In this document: positions 1 through 6,878 of the stretch, piece after piece
How positions within the stretch are numbered: the first letter of the stretch is position 1
Layout of the letters: each line of letters begins with the position of its first letter
Assembly (NCBI GenBank): GCA_045644325.1
Contig: JAZRGT010000047.1
Span: 1-10,496 of the forward strand
Direction of reading: 5' to 3'
Source: CAG-390 sp045644325
GTDB lineage: Bacteria; Bacillota; Clostridia; Oscillospirales; CAG-272
DNA length: 10,496 nucleotides
Position numbers and translations under genes: made by a program
Notes under the pieces: generated by a model
The model's database searches: none
Told to the model about the DNA's origin: nothing
The model's input: the letters and a program-made list of their open reading frames with translations, nothing else

Positions 1-42
1 TTTATTGATTTTTAATTAAAACGCAGTTTTACAATTGCCAAC

Positions 43-1332
43 TTAGGGATGCAGTCTGTCGGGGCCGCGGAAGAGGAACATTGCTTCCTTGATCGGGATA
101 CCGAGGAAGAGCATGGTAAGTCTGTCTACGCCGATAGCGAAGCCGCCGTGGGGAGGACAGCCGTAACGGAAGAACTCGGTATAGAACTTAACGTCCTCGC
201 CAAGTCCCTTCTCAGCTGCGTTAGCGCAGAGGTGGTCGTAGCGGTGCTCTCTCTGTGCGCCGGATGTGATCTCGACGCCGCGCCAGATAAGGTCATAGCC
301 CTGGGGTACACCCTGCTCGTCTCTCATATGATAGAAGGGACGCTTGTCCTGTGCGAAATCGGTAACGAAGAGGAACTCGTGGCCGTACATTTCCTTAACG
401 AGGCGGTGAGTCATACGCTCAGCATCGGTGGTAAGGTCGCCTTTCTCGGACTCGGGGCAGGTGTAGCCGTACTTCTCCTCGAGGAGTCTGTAGATCTCTG
501 CAACGGAAAGAACGGGGAAAGGATTGGTGGGAACGACAACTTCAAGACCGAAGATGCGCTCGATATCCTCGCCGTACTTCTCCTTTACTCTGCCGAGAAC
601 GTAGGTGAGCATCTCCTCCTCGAGAGCCATAACGTCATGGAAGGACTCAACGTAGGAGAATTCAAGGTCGAAGGAGGTGAACTCGGTCGCGTGCTTATTG
701 GTGTGCGACTTTTCAGCGCGGAAGCAGGGAGCGCACTCGAAAACTCTCTCGAGTCCGGCTGCCATTGCCATCTGCTTATAGAACTGGGGCGACTGCGCAA
801 GGTACGCGTCGCGGTCAAAATAGTTGAGCTTGAAGACCTCGGAGCCCGACTCGGAAGCCGCGCCGATGATCTTGGGGAAGTGGAGCTCGGTAAACTTATT
901 CTTGAGGAGGTAATCGCGCATAGCCGCGGTGATCTCGCTCTGAACGTGGAAGATAAGAGTGTTGCGCTCGGTGCGGAGGTCTACCCAACGGTAGTCAAGG
1001 CGCGAGTCGATTGCGGAGTCTTCCTTGATGGGAAGTGCGTCTGCGATGGATTCGATGCGGATCGAGGTGGGGATGATCTCCATTCCGCCCATTTTTACGT
1101 ATTCGTTAGCGATGCACTCGCCCTCGATGGTAACGACAGAGTCGATGGTGAGCTGATCGACAACGGCTGCGAGAGCATCGTTGCCTTCCTTCTCAACGTA
1201 GACCTGAACCTTACCCGTCATATCGCGGATAACGAGGAATGCGCGTGCCTTCTTGTTACGGCAATTTTCAACGAAGCCCGCGATCTTAACCTGCTCGCCC
1301 GGCTTAACGTCGGCAATAAACGTTCTTTTCAT
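43..1332 (-). CDS. aspS: Aspartyl-tRNA synthetase, archaeal (possibly non-discriminating) type
   Basis: This is a cytosolic class IIb synthetase that attaches aspartate to tRNA. Residues 1-100 look like the OB-fold anticodon-binding domain, and the rest is the class II catalytic core. Visible signatures are QSPQFYKQ (180-187), motif 2 beginning FRAE (204-207) and motif 3 GGFAIGVDRLT (396-405, Arg404). At 429 residues, with no large insertion domain, it matches the archaeal/eukaryotic AspRS subfamily rather than the ~590-residue bacterial one. The end (RGPDRLHP) resembles the RDPxRxxP ending of that subfamily and argues against AsnRS. The start has an AAAGGG ribosome binding site at 1340-1345, 7 bases upstream. 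Clostridial members of this type are often annotated as aspartate--tRNA(Asp/Asn) ligases feeding GatCAB. Whether this one also charges tRNA-Asn cannot be read from the sequence, and no gatCAB genes are present. The 42 bases after the stop show no clear terminator. Confidence 0.93.
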   Translation of the reverse strand: MKRTFIADVKPGEQVKIAGFVENCRNKKARAFLVIRDMTGKVQVYVEKEGNDALAAVVDQLTIDSVVTIEGECIANEYVKMGGMEIIPTSIRIESIADALPIKEDSAIDSRLDYRWVDLRTERNTLIFHVQSEITAAMRDYLLKNKFTELHFPKIIGAASESGSEVFKLNYFDRDAYLAQSPQFYKQMAMAAGLERVFECAPCFRAEKSHTNKHATEFTSFDLEFSYVESFHDVMALEEEMLTYVLGRVKEKYGEDIERIFGLEVVVPTNPFPVLSVAEIYRLLEEKYGYTCPESEKGDLTTDAERMTHRLVKEMYGHEFLFVTDFAQDKRPFYHMRDEQGVPQGYDLIWRGVEITSGAQREHRYDHLCANAAEKGLGEDVKFYTEFFRYGCPPHGGFAIGVDRLTMLFLGIPIKEAMFLFRGPDRLHP

Positions 1333-1376
1333 TTCTTAACCCTTTCAAATTCGGTTGGATTTTTACATACATTATA

Positions 1377-1405
1377 ATAATAGCACAAATGGGAGAAAAA
1401 GTCAA
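1377..1405 (-). promoter_or_regulatory. SigA-type promoter of aspS
   Basis: Read on the minus strand, the -35 TTGACT is at 1400-1405, followed by a 17-base spacer and the -10 TATTAT at 1377-1382. A TGC just before the -10 gives an extended -10 element. Transcription would start near 1370, leaving a leader of about 37 bases. A TATAAT-like stretch 3 bases further downstream is an alternative -10. Confidence 0.6.
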
Positions 1406-1451
1406 GGGGGAGACCGAAACTTAATTCGACTTGTTTGCGTTAAAAAAAAAG

Positions 1452-1480
1452 TTGACAACCGATTAATTATATGTTATAAT
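1452..1480 (+). promoter_or_regulatory. Consensus extended -10 promoter of the exported-protein operon
   Basis: The -35 TTGACA (1452-1457) and -10 TATAAT (1475-1480) both match the SigA consensus exactly. They are separated by the optimal 17 bases, and a TGT just before the -10 forms an extended -10. Transcription should start near 1487. This predicts strong basal transcription, so any control probably acts through an operator, the leader RNA or translation. It is divergent from the aspS promoter about 50 bases away. Confidence 0.87.
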
Positions 1481-1535
1481 TATTTTACAGTCAGGAAAAA
1501 GCAACCAAATGCCTTCCCTGCTGATAATAAAATAA

Positions 1536-1569
1536 GCCGCCTCAAAAGCTTTGGCAAGCTATCGGCGGC
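1536..1569 (+). promoter_or_regulatory. Leader RNA hairpin upstream of the lipoprotein gene
   Basis: GCCGCC (1536-1541) pairs with GGCGGC (1564-1569). Inside it, AGCTT (1547-1551) pairs with AAGCT (1556-1560) around a TGGC loop, with a small internal loop between the stems. The structure ends 4 bases before the Shine-Dalgarno sequence in an ~100-base leader. It may protect the 5' end or modulate ribosome access. It has no U-run, so it is not an intrinsic terminator. I recognise no known riboswitch class. Confidence 0.45.
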
Positions 1570-1573
1570 AGAA

Positions 1574-1580
1574 AAAGGAG
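1574..1580 (+). promoter_or_regulatory. Ribosome binding site fixing the start at 1587
   Basis: AAAGGAG lies 6 bases before ATG 1587. A longer reading frame begins at TTG 1551, but that start has no Shine-Dalgarno, falls inside the leader hairpin, and would place a charged 12-residue stretch before the signal peptide. Confidence 0.85.
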
Positions 1581-1586
1581 ATAACT

Positions 1587-3068
1587 ATGAAAAGACTTTT
1601 AGCCTGCTTTCTGATTCTTTCTATGCTCACGGCAACTCTGCTTGCGGCGGGTTGTGCGGAAACGAATCAGCCCGATGAAACCACCGCCGCACCTGCGGCT
1701 ACTACAGAGCCCGTCCCCGAGACCACCGAGGCTCCCGGAGATGACGACCTCGAGCTCGATCCGAACCTGAACTTCAACAACGAGACCTTCACAATGCTCC
1801 TCCGCGCAGACCGTGCGGGCGCGGTTGAGGAATTCCTTATCGCGGCTGAGGATGACAACGGCGACACCGTCAACACCGCCATCATCGCAAGACAGGCGTT
1901 CGTTGAGGGGCAGCTCGGCGTTACGATTTCCTACGAAACTGTAAAGGAAAGCGAGCTTATCGACAGAGTGCGCAACAATATCTCATCCGGATACGTTGTT
2001 GACGTTATTTGCTCCGCCGCTTTTCAGGCACCTACTCTCGCAGCAGAAGGACTCGTAACCAACCTCCTCGACATTCCTCACCTGAATTTTGACAAGGTAT
2101 GGTGGGGCGCGCGTTCCGATATGGCAGAAAATCTTGCTATCGGCGATCAGCTTTATATGGCGTCGGGCGATGCATCGCAGTTGACCCTCGGCAAGGGACT
2201 TTGTATGTACTTCAACGACAACATACTCAAAACTCAGGGCGAGAGAACCTCGCAGATGCTTTACGATGAGGTCAACAACCTCAACTGGACGGTCGACTAT
2301 CTCTTTGAAATGAGCAAGGAGTATTCCCACGATGACGGAAATCAGGACTGGGATGCAAACGACGTTTACGGCTGTAACATCTACCTCAAGACCATCATCG
2401 ACGGTTACTTTGCCGCATTCGATCAGCCCATCGTTTCTGTCGAGAACGGCGAATACAAGATCGCTATGAACAACGACAGAATGACCGTTATCGTTGAGAA
2501 GCTCAACAAGCTCCTCTACAGCGACAATGCTACCTACATTACCTCCTCCAAGGGTAATTCCGAGAAGTTCTTTATCGAAGGCCACACCCTCTTTACCCAC
2601 GGCGGTATGGAGTGGGGCGTTGACTTCAACGCAAGCGATATGAGCGGTCAGTTCGGTATCATCCCCTACCCCATGCTTGACAAGGATCAGGGCAAGTACT
2701 ACTCCGCACTCTCCGACGTTTACACCATGTTCCTCGTTCCCAACAACGCAAAGGATCTCAATAAGATCGGCGCAGTTCTCGAGCTGACCGCATCGAAGTC
2801 CTACGAGACCACTACTGTTGCGTACTTTGAGGTTCTTCTCAAATCCCGTGTTGCAAACGACGTCAACGCAATGCAGATGCTCGACATCATCCACGACGGT
2901 CTTTGCTACGAATTCGGATTCACCTATTCCGCCGCGATCGGCAATCCCGCGCAGGCACTCAGAAAACTTCTTGCAAGCTCATCTGCGGGCAACTGGTCCT
3001 CTTACTGGGCAAGCAATGGCTCGGTATTCCAGAGCAAGCTTACCGAAATGATGTCTCAGTACGAGTAA
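1587..3068 (+). CDS. Extracellular solute-binding lipoprotein (family 1-like, orphan)
   Basis: A predicted surface lipoprotein of 493 residues that would capture a solute, probably a carbohydrate or related small molecule, for an ABC importer. The signal peptide runs over residues 1-22, with a lipobox-like AAG-C and lipidated Cys23. A Thr/Pro/Glu/Ala linker (about 30-51) with TTEAP-type motifs tethers the binding domain. That domain (about 60-490) has the bilobed binding-protein character common in Clostridia, including the paired Trp172-Trp173 and a following region ending in QLYMASGD. The clone-leader gene position, consensus promoter and good Shine-Dalgarno suggest high expression. No permease or ATPase gene lies nearby, so the transporter must be encoded elsewhere, or the protein acts as a free-standing binder or sensor. 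The ligand cannot be read from the sequence. It is followed after 8 bases by the GDPD lipoprotein gene. Confidence 0.88.
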   Translation: MKRLLACFLILSMLTATLLAAGCAETNQPDETTAAPAATTEPVPETTEAPGDDDLELDPNLNFNNETFTMLLRADRAGAVEEFLIAAEDDNGDTVNTAIIARQAFVEGQLGVTISYETVKESELIDRVRNNISSGYVVDVICSAAFQAPTLAAEGLVTNLLDIPHLNFDKVWWGARSDMAENLAIGDQLYMASGDASQLTLGKGLCMYFNDNILKTQGERTSQMLYDEVNNLNWTVDYLFEMSKEYSHDDGNQDWDANDVYGCNIYLKTIIDGYFAAFDQPIVSVENGEYKIAMNNDRMTVIVEKLNKLLYSDNATYITSSKGNSEKFFIEGHTLFTHGGMEWGVDFNASDMSGQFGIIPYPMLDKDQGKYYSALSDVYTMFLVPNNAKDLNKIGAVLELTASKSYETTTVAYFEVLLKSRVANDVNAMQMLDIIHDGLCYEFGFTYSAAIGNPAQALRKLLASSSAGNWSSYWASNGSVFQSKLTEMMSQYE

Positions 3069-3079
3069 TGACTTAAATG
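3066..3079 (+). promoter_or_regulatory. SD-less coupling junction with a two-codon frame
   Basis: The binding-protein stop TAA (3066-3068) overlaps an ATG (3068-3070) as TAATG. That ATG opens ATG-ACT-TAA, which ends at 3076, directly before the ATG (3077) of the next gene and in the same frame as it. No Shine-Dalgarno precedes 3077. The second gene is therefore probably translated by coupling or reinitiation from the first. This is inferred from sequence only. Confidence 0.4.
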
Positions 3080-4849
3080 AAGATAAAAAAGCTTTTAAAT
3101 TCGATTTTACTTACCCTTTTTGCTGTTCTTATTGTTTTTTGCGGCATTTCCTGCGACGATAACGGGGCAGAAAGCCAAACCACCGAAGCCCCCGCGCAGC
3201 GTGATCTGATGAGCCTTGACGGCTACACCTTCGTTTACTCCGCATCGGCATCGAAGGAGCTGATCACCGCGGTAAGAGACGCCGTCAACACCGTTTCCGC
3301 TTCGACCGGAATAAAGCTCACTCACACAAACGACTGGATGGCGATCGCACCTACGGAGCCCGTGCGGAATGACGAAAAGGAAATTCTCATCGGTGCGACA
3401 AACCGTGCCGAGAGCCTTGAAGTACCCAATGAAGCGCAGAGCAGCTTTGCCTTCACCGTCCTTCAGACGGGCACAAAAGTTGTTATCTACGGCGGCAGTG
3501 AGGAAGCACTTATCAGGGGAGTTGAGCATCTCGTCGCTCTTCTGACCGCTGACGGCGGTGCGATCGAAAAGGAATACAGCTTTCTCGACACCTTCGTCGA
3601 CGAAGCGGTTTCTGCCGACAGCGTAATAGCAAGACTTGCCTCGGAATACGAGCTCGTCTTCCCCGTTCTCTCCAACTCGGGAGAAAAGGCGATCGCCGAT
3701 GATATCGCAAGCACCCTCCTTTCCAAAACCGATATCGCACCTAAAAGGCGCAACGATAACGGCTCGGGCGCAAATAAAGAGATCCTGATCGGCTTTACCT
3801 CGCGCACACCGAAGGACATTGAGTGCGGGTATTTCGAATATTCGCTCAAGGTCTCGGGCGGCAAGATCTACCTCGTCGGCGGAAGCGGCGCGGCACTGCA
3901 AGCGGCGGGCAAAAAGCTGATCGAGCTTGCAATCTCCGAAGAACTGAAGCTCGACACCGACGCAGATTACAGCTATACCATACTTTCCGAATCGGATATG
4001 AATCCGATCGCAAGCAACATTTCCCTTTTTACTCCGTTCTGGGCAGGAAGCTACACCCCGCCCGCCTGGATGCTTGATTTTAACGAAAAGACCTACGCGG
4101 TCACCTGTCCCGACGGCAGAATCACCATCAAGGCGCACCGCGGAGACAGCGACAACTATCCCGACAACTCGATCGAAGCTATCGCAAGCGCAATTCTTGC
4201 GGGTGCGGATTGCGTTGAATTTGACACGCAGATCACAAAGGACGGTGTCGCCGTGCTCTTGCACGATGTATCCCTGGCAAAAGCGACCGATGCTTCGCTA
4301 TACGTCGGTATGAAGGGCTACCCGCAATCCCTCTCGGTCACCGATTGGACCTTCGATCAGCTTCGCGCGCTGAAATACAAGGACGATAAGGGCAACACCA
4401 CCGATTACAAGGTCGGCACGCTTTACGAAGCGTTGAAGCTTTGTGCCGGACGCGTTTTCGTTCAGGTAGACGACAAGAGCGGCACGCTCGATATGGCATC
4501 GAAGGAAATGTACAACCTCGCCCGCGAAACCGGATCCGAGGAATGCTTCTTCTACTTCTACGGCGTCTCCCTGCTCGACAAATGGCTAAAGCTCGATCCC
4601 GATAACAAGAAGCTTGCCGATTATACAACCTTATGCCGCAGTTACCTCTCGGTCAGCGGTCATACACTCCGCAAGCCCTATTGGACCAATGACGTAAATC
4701 TCTATGACGGCGGCAAGTTCAGCGAGACCGAGGATTGGTGGAAAAAGCTTTCATCCCAGGGCAAGCTGATGATCTGGAGCCAGAACGTCTGGAAGCTTTC
4801 ACAATACGTAAGCACAAATTACACGGCACTCTATCCCAAACAAAAATAA
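3077..4849 (+). CDS. Lipoprotein with two repeated alpha/beta domains and a C-terminal GDPD domain
   Basis: Predicted exported lipoprotein of 590 residues. A hydrophobic signal ends at Cys26 (GIS-C, an imperfect lipobox), followed by a short linker with TTEAP. Two related segments follow: EILIGATNR (102) with VVIYGGSEEAL (135), and EILIGFTSR (235) with IYLVGGSGAAL (264). They lie about 130 residues apart and resemble the small alpha/beta domain preceding the barrel in GH20/GH67-type glycosidases. From about 350 comes a glycerophosphodiester phosphodiesterase barrel: HRG at 354-356, PDNS in place of PENT (362-365), Glu381-x-Asp383, His396-Asp397, TLYEAL, and MIWSQN (Trp567) like the late VWTVN motif. 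GDPD enzymes cleave glycerophosphodiesters to glycerol-3-phosphate and an alcohol. The usual IEIK segment reads VQVDDK, with Gln463 where Glu is expected, so the metal site may be altered. Substrate could be deacylated lipid or teichoic-acid material. Confidence 0.85.
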   Translation: MKIKKLLNSILLTLFAVLIVFCGISCDDNGAESQTTEAPAQRDLMSLDGYTFVYSASASKELITAVRDAVNTVSASTGIKLTHTNDWMAIAPTEPVRNDEKEILIGATNRAESLEVPNEAQSSFAFTVLQTGTKVVIYGGSEEALIRGVEHLVALLTADGGAIEKEYSFLDTFVDEAVSADSVIARLASEYELVFPVLSNSGEKAIADDIASTLLSKTDIAPKRRNDNGSGANKEILIGFTSRTPKDIECGYFEYSLKVSGGKIYLVGGSGAALQAAGKKLIELAISEELKLDTDADYSYTILSESDMNPIASNISLFTPFWAGSYTPPAWMLDFNEKTYAVTCPDGRITIKAHRGDSDNYPDNSIEAIASAILAGADCVEFDTQITKDGVAVLLHDVSLAKATDASLYVGMKGYPQSLSVTDWTFDQLRALKYKDDKGNTTDYKVGTLYEALKLCAGRVFVQVDDKSGTLDMASKEMYNLARETGSEECFFYFYGVSLLDKWLKLDPDNKKLADYTTLCRSYLSVSGHTLRKPYWTNDVNLYDGGKFSETEDWWKKLSSQGKLMIWSQNVWKLSQYVSTNYTALYPKQK

Positions 4850-4870
4850 CAAGAAAGGAACTCTGTTACT

Positions 4871-6685
4871 ATGAAAAAATTTTTCTCGTATTTTCTTTCC
4901 ATTTGCATGATCCTTTCCATCGTCAGCGCGGCGTCGTTCTCCTCTTCGGCGGCAGACACCGAATTTGACAAATGGGACGGCACTACCACCGACACCGCTT
5001 GGTTCTCAGCCGACAAGGATTATTTTGAGCTTGACACCGCCGCAAAGCTCGCGGGTCTTGCATACCTTGCAAACGAATATCAGGGCGCTGACCACAAGGA
5101 CCCCGGTGCATTCTTCGGTAAGACCTTCGTCATCACCAAGAACATCGACCTCGGCGGTCATCAGTGGACCCCCATCGGAATCAGCAACAACTATGCCTTC
5201 GCAGGTCTGCTTGAAGGAAGACTGAACGGCGTTGTGGATGAAGCCGTTACTATCGCGAATATGAAGATCGGTACCGAGGATGCTCCCCACGAAACCAAGA
5301 ACATCGGTCTTGTCGGCTCACAGGGTGCGGGCGGTATCAAGAACATTTACCTCACCGGCGCTTACATCAATACCATTGCTGACACCGCGGGCTCCTTTGT
5401 AGGTTATTCAAGACCTCAGAAGACCGGTACTCCTTGCGAATACTCCAACCTCCGTTCTGATGCCACCATCATCACCGCGGGCGGTAAATGGTGCGGCGGT
5501 ATCGTTGCTTACTCCAACATCACGGGCAACCTTTTCAAGGACTGCGTTTATACCGGTAACATCACCACCAACAATTCAAGCCTTACCATGGTCGGCGGTA
5601 TTACAGGTAACGCCAACACCAGCACCGATTTCGTAAACTGCTACGTCAGCGGTGAGATCAACGCAAACTGCAAGCAGGTCGGCGGACTTGTCGGTACCGT
5701 AACCGCAAAGACCACCGTAACCTTCACAAACTGCCAGTACGACGGCACTCTGGCTGCTACCGCAACTCAGGCGGGTGCCTTCATCGGCAGAGCAAACTCC
5801 GGCGACACCGCTCCCACCATTCTGACCTTTACCAACTGCTTCAACAGCGGTATCTCCAAGTCCTCCTACAGCCCCTCCTCTGCGGCTATCTCCTGGATCG
5901 GCCTCGGCGCGGGATATTCCTCTACCGATGCTCCCAACTCCCTTGAAGCAACCTTTACCGATTGCTACTCGCTCTCCGATATTCCGCTTATGGCAAGAGT
6001 TGACTTTGCTGAAGGCAAGGCAAACACGATGTACAAGGTAACGGTAGGTATCGAAAACGTTGAAATGCAGGTCGATGCTTTCGATGCACTCGCATCGCTC
6101 CGTCCGACCGTCGTTGCGATCGATGACGTAAAGGGTACGCTCGCAACGCTCAAGATGTCCGCGCTCGACTTCTCCATCCTCGGATGGACGGCACGCGAGG
6201 GTATGTACCCCACGCTCAGCATTGCACAGAGCGTTGCCGACACCAAGTATGCAAACGCCGATATGTCCTGGTTCAACCCGACCTCGGCATCCTTCGAGCT
6301 CTCCACCGAGGAACAGCTCATCGGTCTTGCAAGAATTCTCAAGGTATACGATTTCGTTGAGCACACCGTAACAGTCAGCGATTCGGTCAAGGATAAGATC
6401 GACACCTACTTCACCGGCACCTTCGCCGAGATGCTCAAGGGTGTTGTTCCCGAGACCACAGCGGAACCCGAAACCACCGCTGCCCCCGAGACCACCAAGG
6501 CTCCCGAGACTACTGCGGCTCCCGAAACCACCGAGGCTCCCGAGGTCACGGAAGCTCCCGAGGTTACAGAAGCTCCCGGCACCACCGCAGCTCCCGAAAA
6601 GAGCGGATGCGGCTCGTCCGTAGCATTCGGCGGCATGGTGATCGTTGCGATCCTCGGCAGTGCGATCGTTTTCAAGAAGAGATAA
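4871..6685 (+). CDS. Surface protein with GLUG-like beta-helix repeats, hexapeptide stalk and Cys-containing C-terminal tail
   Basis: Predicted cell-surface protein of 604 residues. It has a Sec signal peptide (about 1-28, cleavage near SAA-D). A segment typical of GLUG proteins follows: FELDTAAKLAGLAYLAN, then NIDLGGHQWTPIG (91-103). About six turns at 28-35-residue spacing carry GG-hydrophobic-G cores around Gly146, 174, 210, 243, 272 and 302, with NC-Y/F-SG-like motifs between them, as expected for a beta-solenoid. A second copy of the W-F...FEL-T-L-GLA segment begins near Trp467 (first copy Trp44). Eight hexapeptides (527-574) form a stalk. The end, from Cys580 to Arg604, is GCG, a hydrophobic stretch and KKR, suggesting membrane retention or a sorting signal. 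Ribosome binding site AAAGGAA is at 4854-4860. The gene is third in the operon. GLUG repeats are often linked to adhesion or polymer binding; the ligand is unknown. Confidence 0.85.
   Translation: MKKFFSYFLSICMILSIVSAASFSSSAADTEFDKWDGTTTDTAWFSADKDYFELDTAAKLAGLAYLANEYQGADHKDPGAFFGKTFVITKNIDLGGHQWTPIGISNNYAFAGLLEGRLNGVVDEAVTIANMKIGTEDAPHETKNIGLVGSQGAGGIKNIYLTGAYINTIADTAGSFVGYSRPQKTGTPCEYSNLRSDATIITAGGKWCGGIVAYSNITGNLFKDCVYTGNITTNNSSLTMVGGITGNANTSTDFVNCYVSGEINANCKQVGGLVGTVTAKTTVTFTNCQYDGTLAATATQAGAFIGRANSGDTAPTILTFTNCFNSGISKSSYSPSSAAISWIGLGAGYSSTDAPNSLEATFTDCYSLSDIPLMARVDFAEGKANTMYKVTVGIENVEMQVDAFDALASLRPTVVAIDDVKGTLATLKMSALDFSILGWTAREGMYPTLSIAQSVADTKYANADMSWFNPTSASFELSTEEQLIGLARILKVYDFVEHTVTVSDSVKDKIDTYFTGTFAEMLKGVVPETTAEPETTAAPETTKAPETTAAPETTEAPEVTEAPEVTEAPGTTAAPEKSGCGSSVAFGGMVIVAILGSAIVFKKR
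6449..6592 (+). repeat. Eight tandem 18-base units encoding a PETTxA stalk
   Basis: Eight consecutive 18-base units encode PETTAE, PETTAA, PETTKA, PETTAA, PETTEA, PEVTEA, PEVTEA and PGTTAA. Synonymous differences between units show the array is not freshly duplicated. The sixth and seventh are the closest pair in amino-acid sequence. Such Thr/Pro-rich stretches act as extended, possibly glycosylated spacers across the wall. Similar motifs occur once or a few times in the two upstream lipoproteins. Confidence 0.9.
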
Positions 6686-6703
6686 AACCACAACCGAATT
6701 CAA

Positions 6704-6742
6704 GGGACTGCCTCGAAAGACCGAGGCAGTCCCAATTTTTTT
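6704..6742 (+). terminator. Intrinsic terminator of the three-gene operon
   Basis: GGGACTGCCTCG (6704-6715) pairs perfectly with CGAGGCAGTCCC (6722-6733). The stem is 12 bp with an AAAGAC loop, followed after AA by seven T residues (6736-6742). It lies 18 bases after the stop of the GLUG protein gene. Confidence 0.93.
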
Positions 6743-6780
6743 AATGCAATTTCGCCCCCTCGCACCTCTAAAGGATCATC

Positions 6781-6810
6781 AAAAAAGCCCCGTCCGCTTG
6801 CGGAAGGGGT
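6781..6810 (-). terminator. Intrinsic terminator facing the minus-strand acyl-CoA synthetase gene
   Basis: On the plus strand, GCCCC-G-TCCGC (6787-6797) pairs with GCGGA-A-GGGGT (6800-6810) across a TT loop. There is one G/A mismatch and a terminal G-T pair. The stem is preceded by six A residues (6781-6786), so the minus-strand RNA has a GC-rich hairpin followed by six U. It lies about 240 bases past the stop at 7049, unusually distant. Confidence 0.7.
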
Positions 6811-6878
6811 TGGGGAAGGTAGTCAGCGCCCGAACGAGGGAGTTTGCGCCCATGCAAAACCGAGAGCGAAACTTAATT

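Noticed and set aside
43..1332. Asparaginyl-tRNA synthetase instead of AspRS
   Set aside because: The sequence around QSPQFYKQ, motif 2 and the C-terminal RGPDRLHP fits archaeal-type AspRS better.
49..1377. Long open frame (442 codons) on the plus strand antisense to aspS
   Set aside because: It mirrors a well-identified synthetase, has no recognisable motif and no ribosome binding site. It stays open because the real gene rarely uses codons whose complements are stops.
1536..1569. Known riboswitch in the operon leader
   Set aside because: I could not match the hairpin or flanks to conserved cores such as those of c-di-GMP, preQ1, glycine or TPP riboswitches.
5576..6703. Minus-strand frame rich in Gly/Ser/Leu repeats opposite the GLUG gene
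   Set aside because: The repeats are the complement of the 18-base stalk units, and the plus strand encodes a coherent exported protein.
1416..6878. CGAAACTTAATT occurs in both the aspS/operon intergenic region (1415-1426) and the hairpin region (6867-6878)
   Set aside because: A single 12-base AT-rich match with no shared flanks is too weak to call a repeat or target-site duplication.
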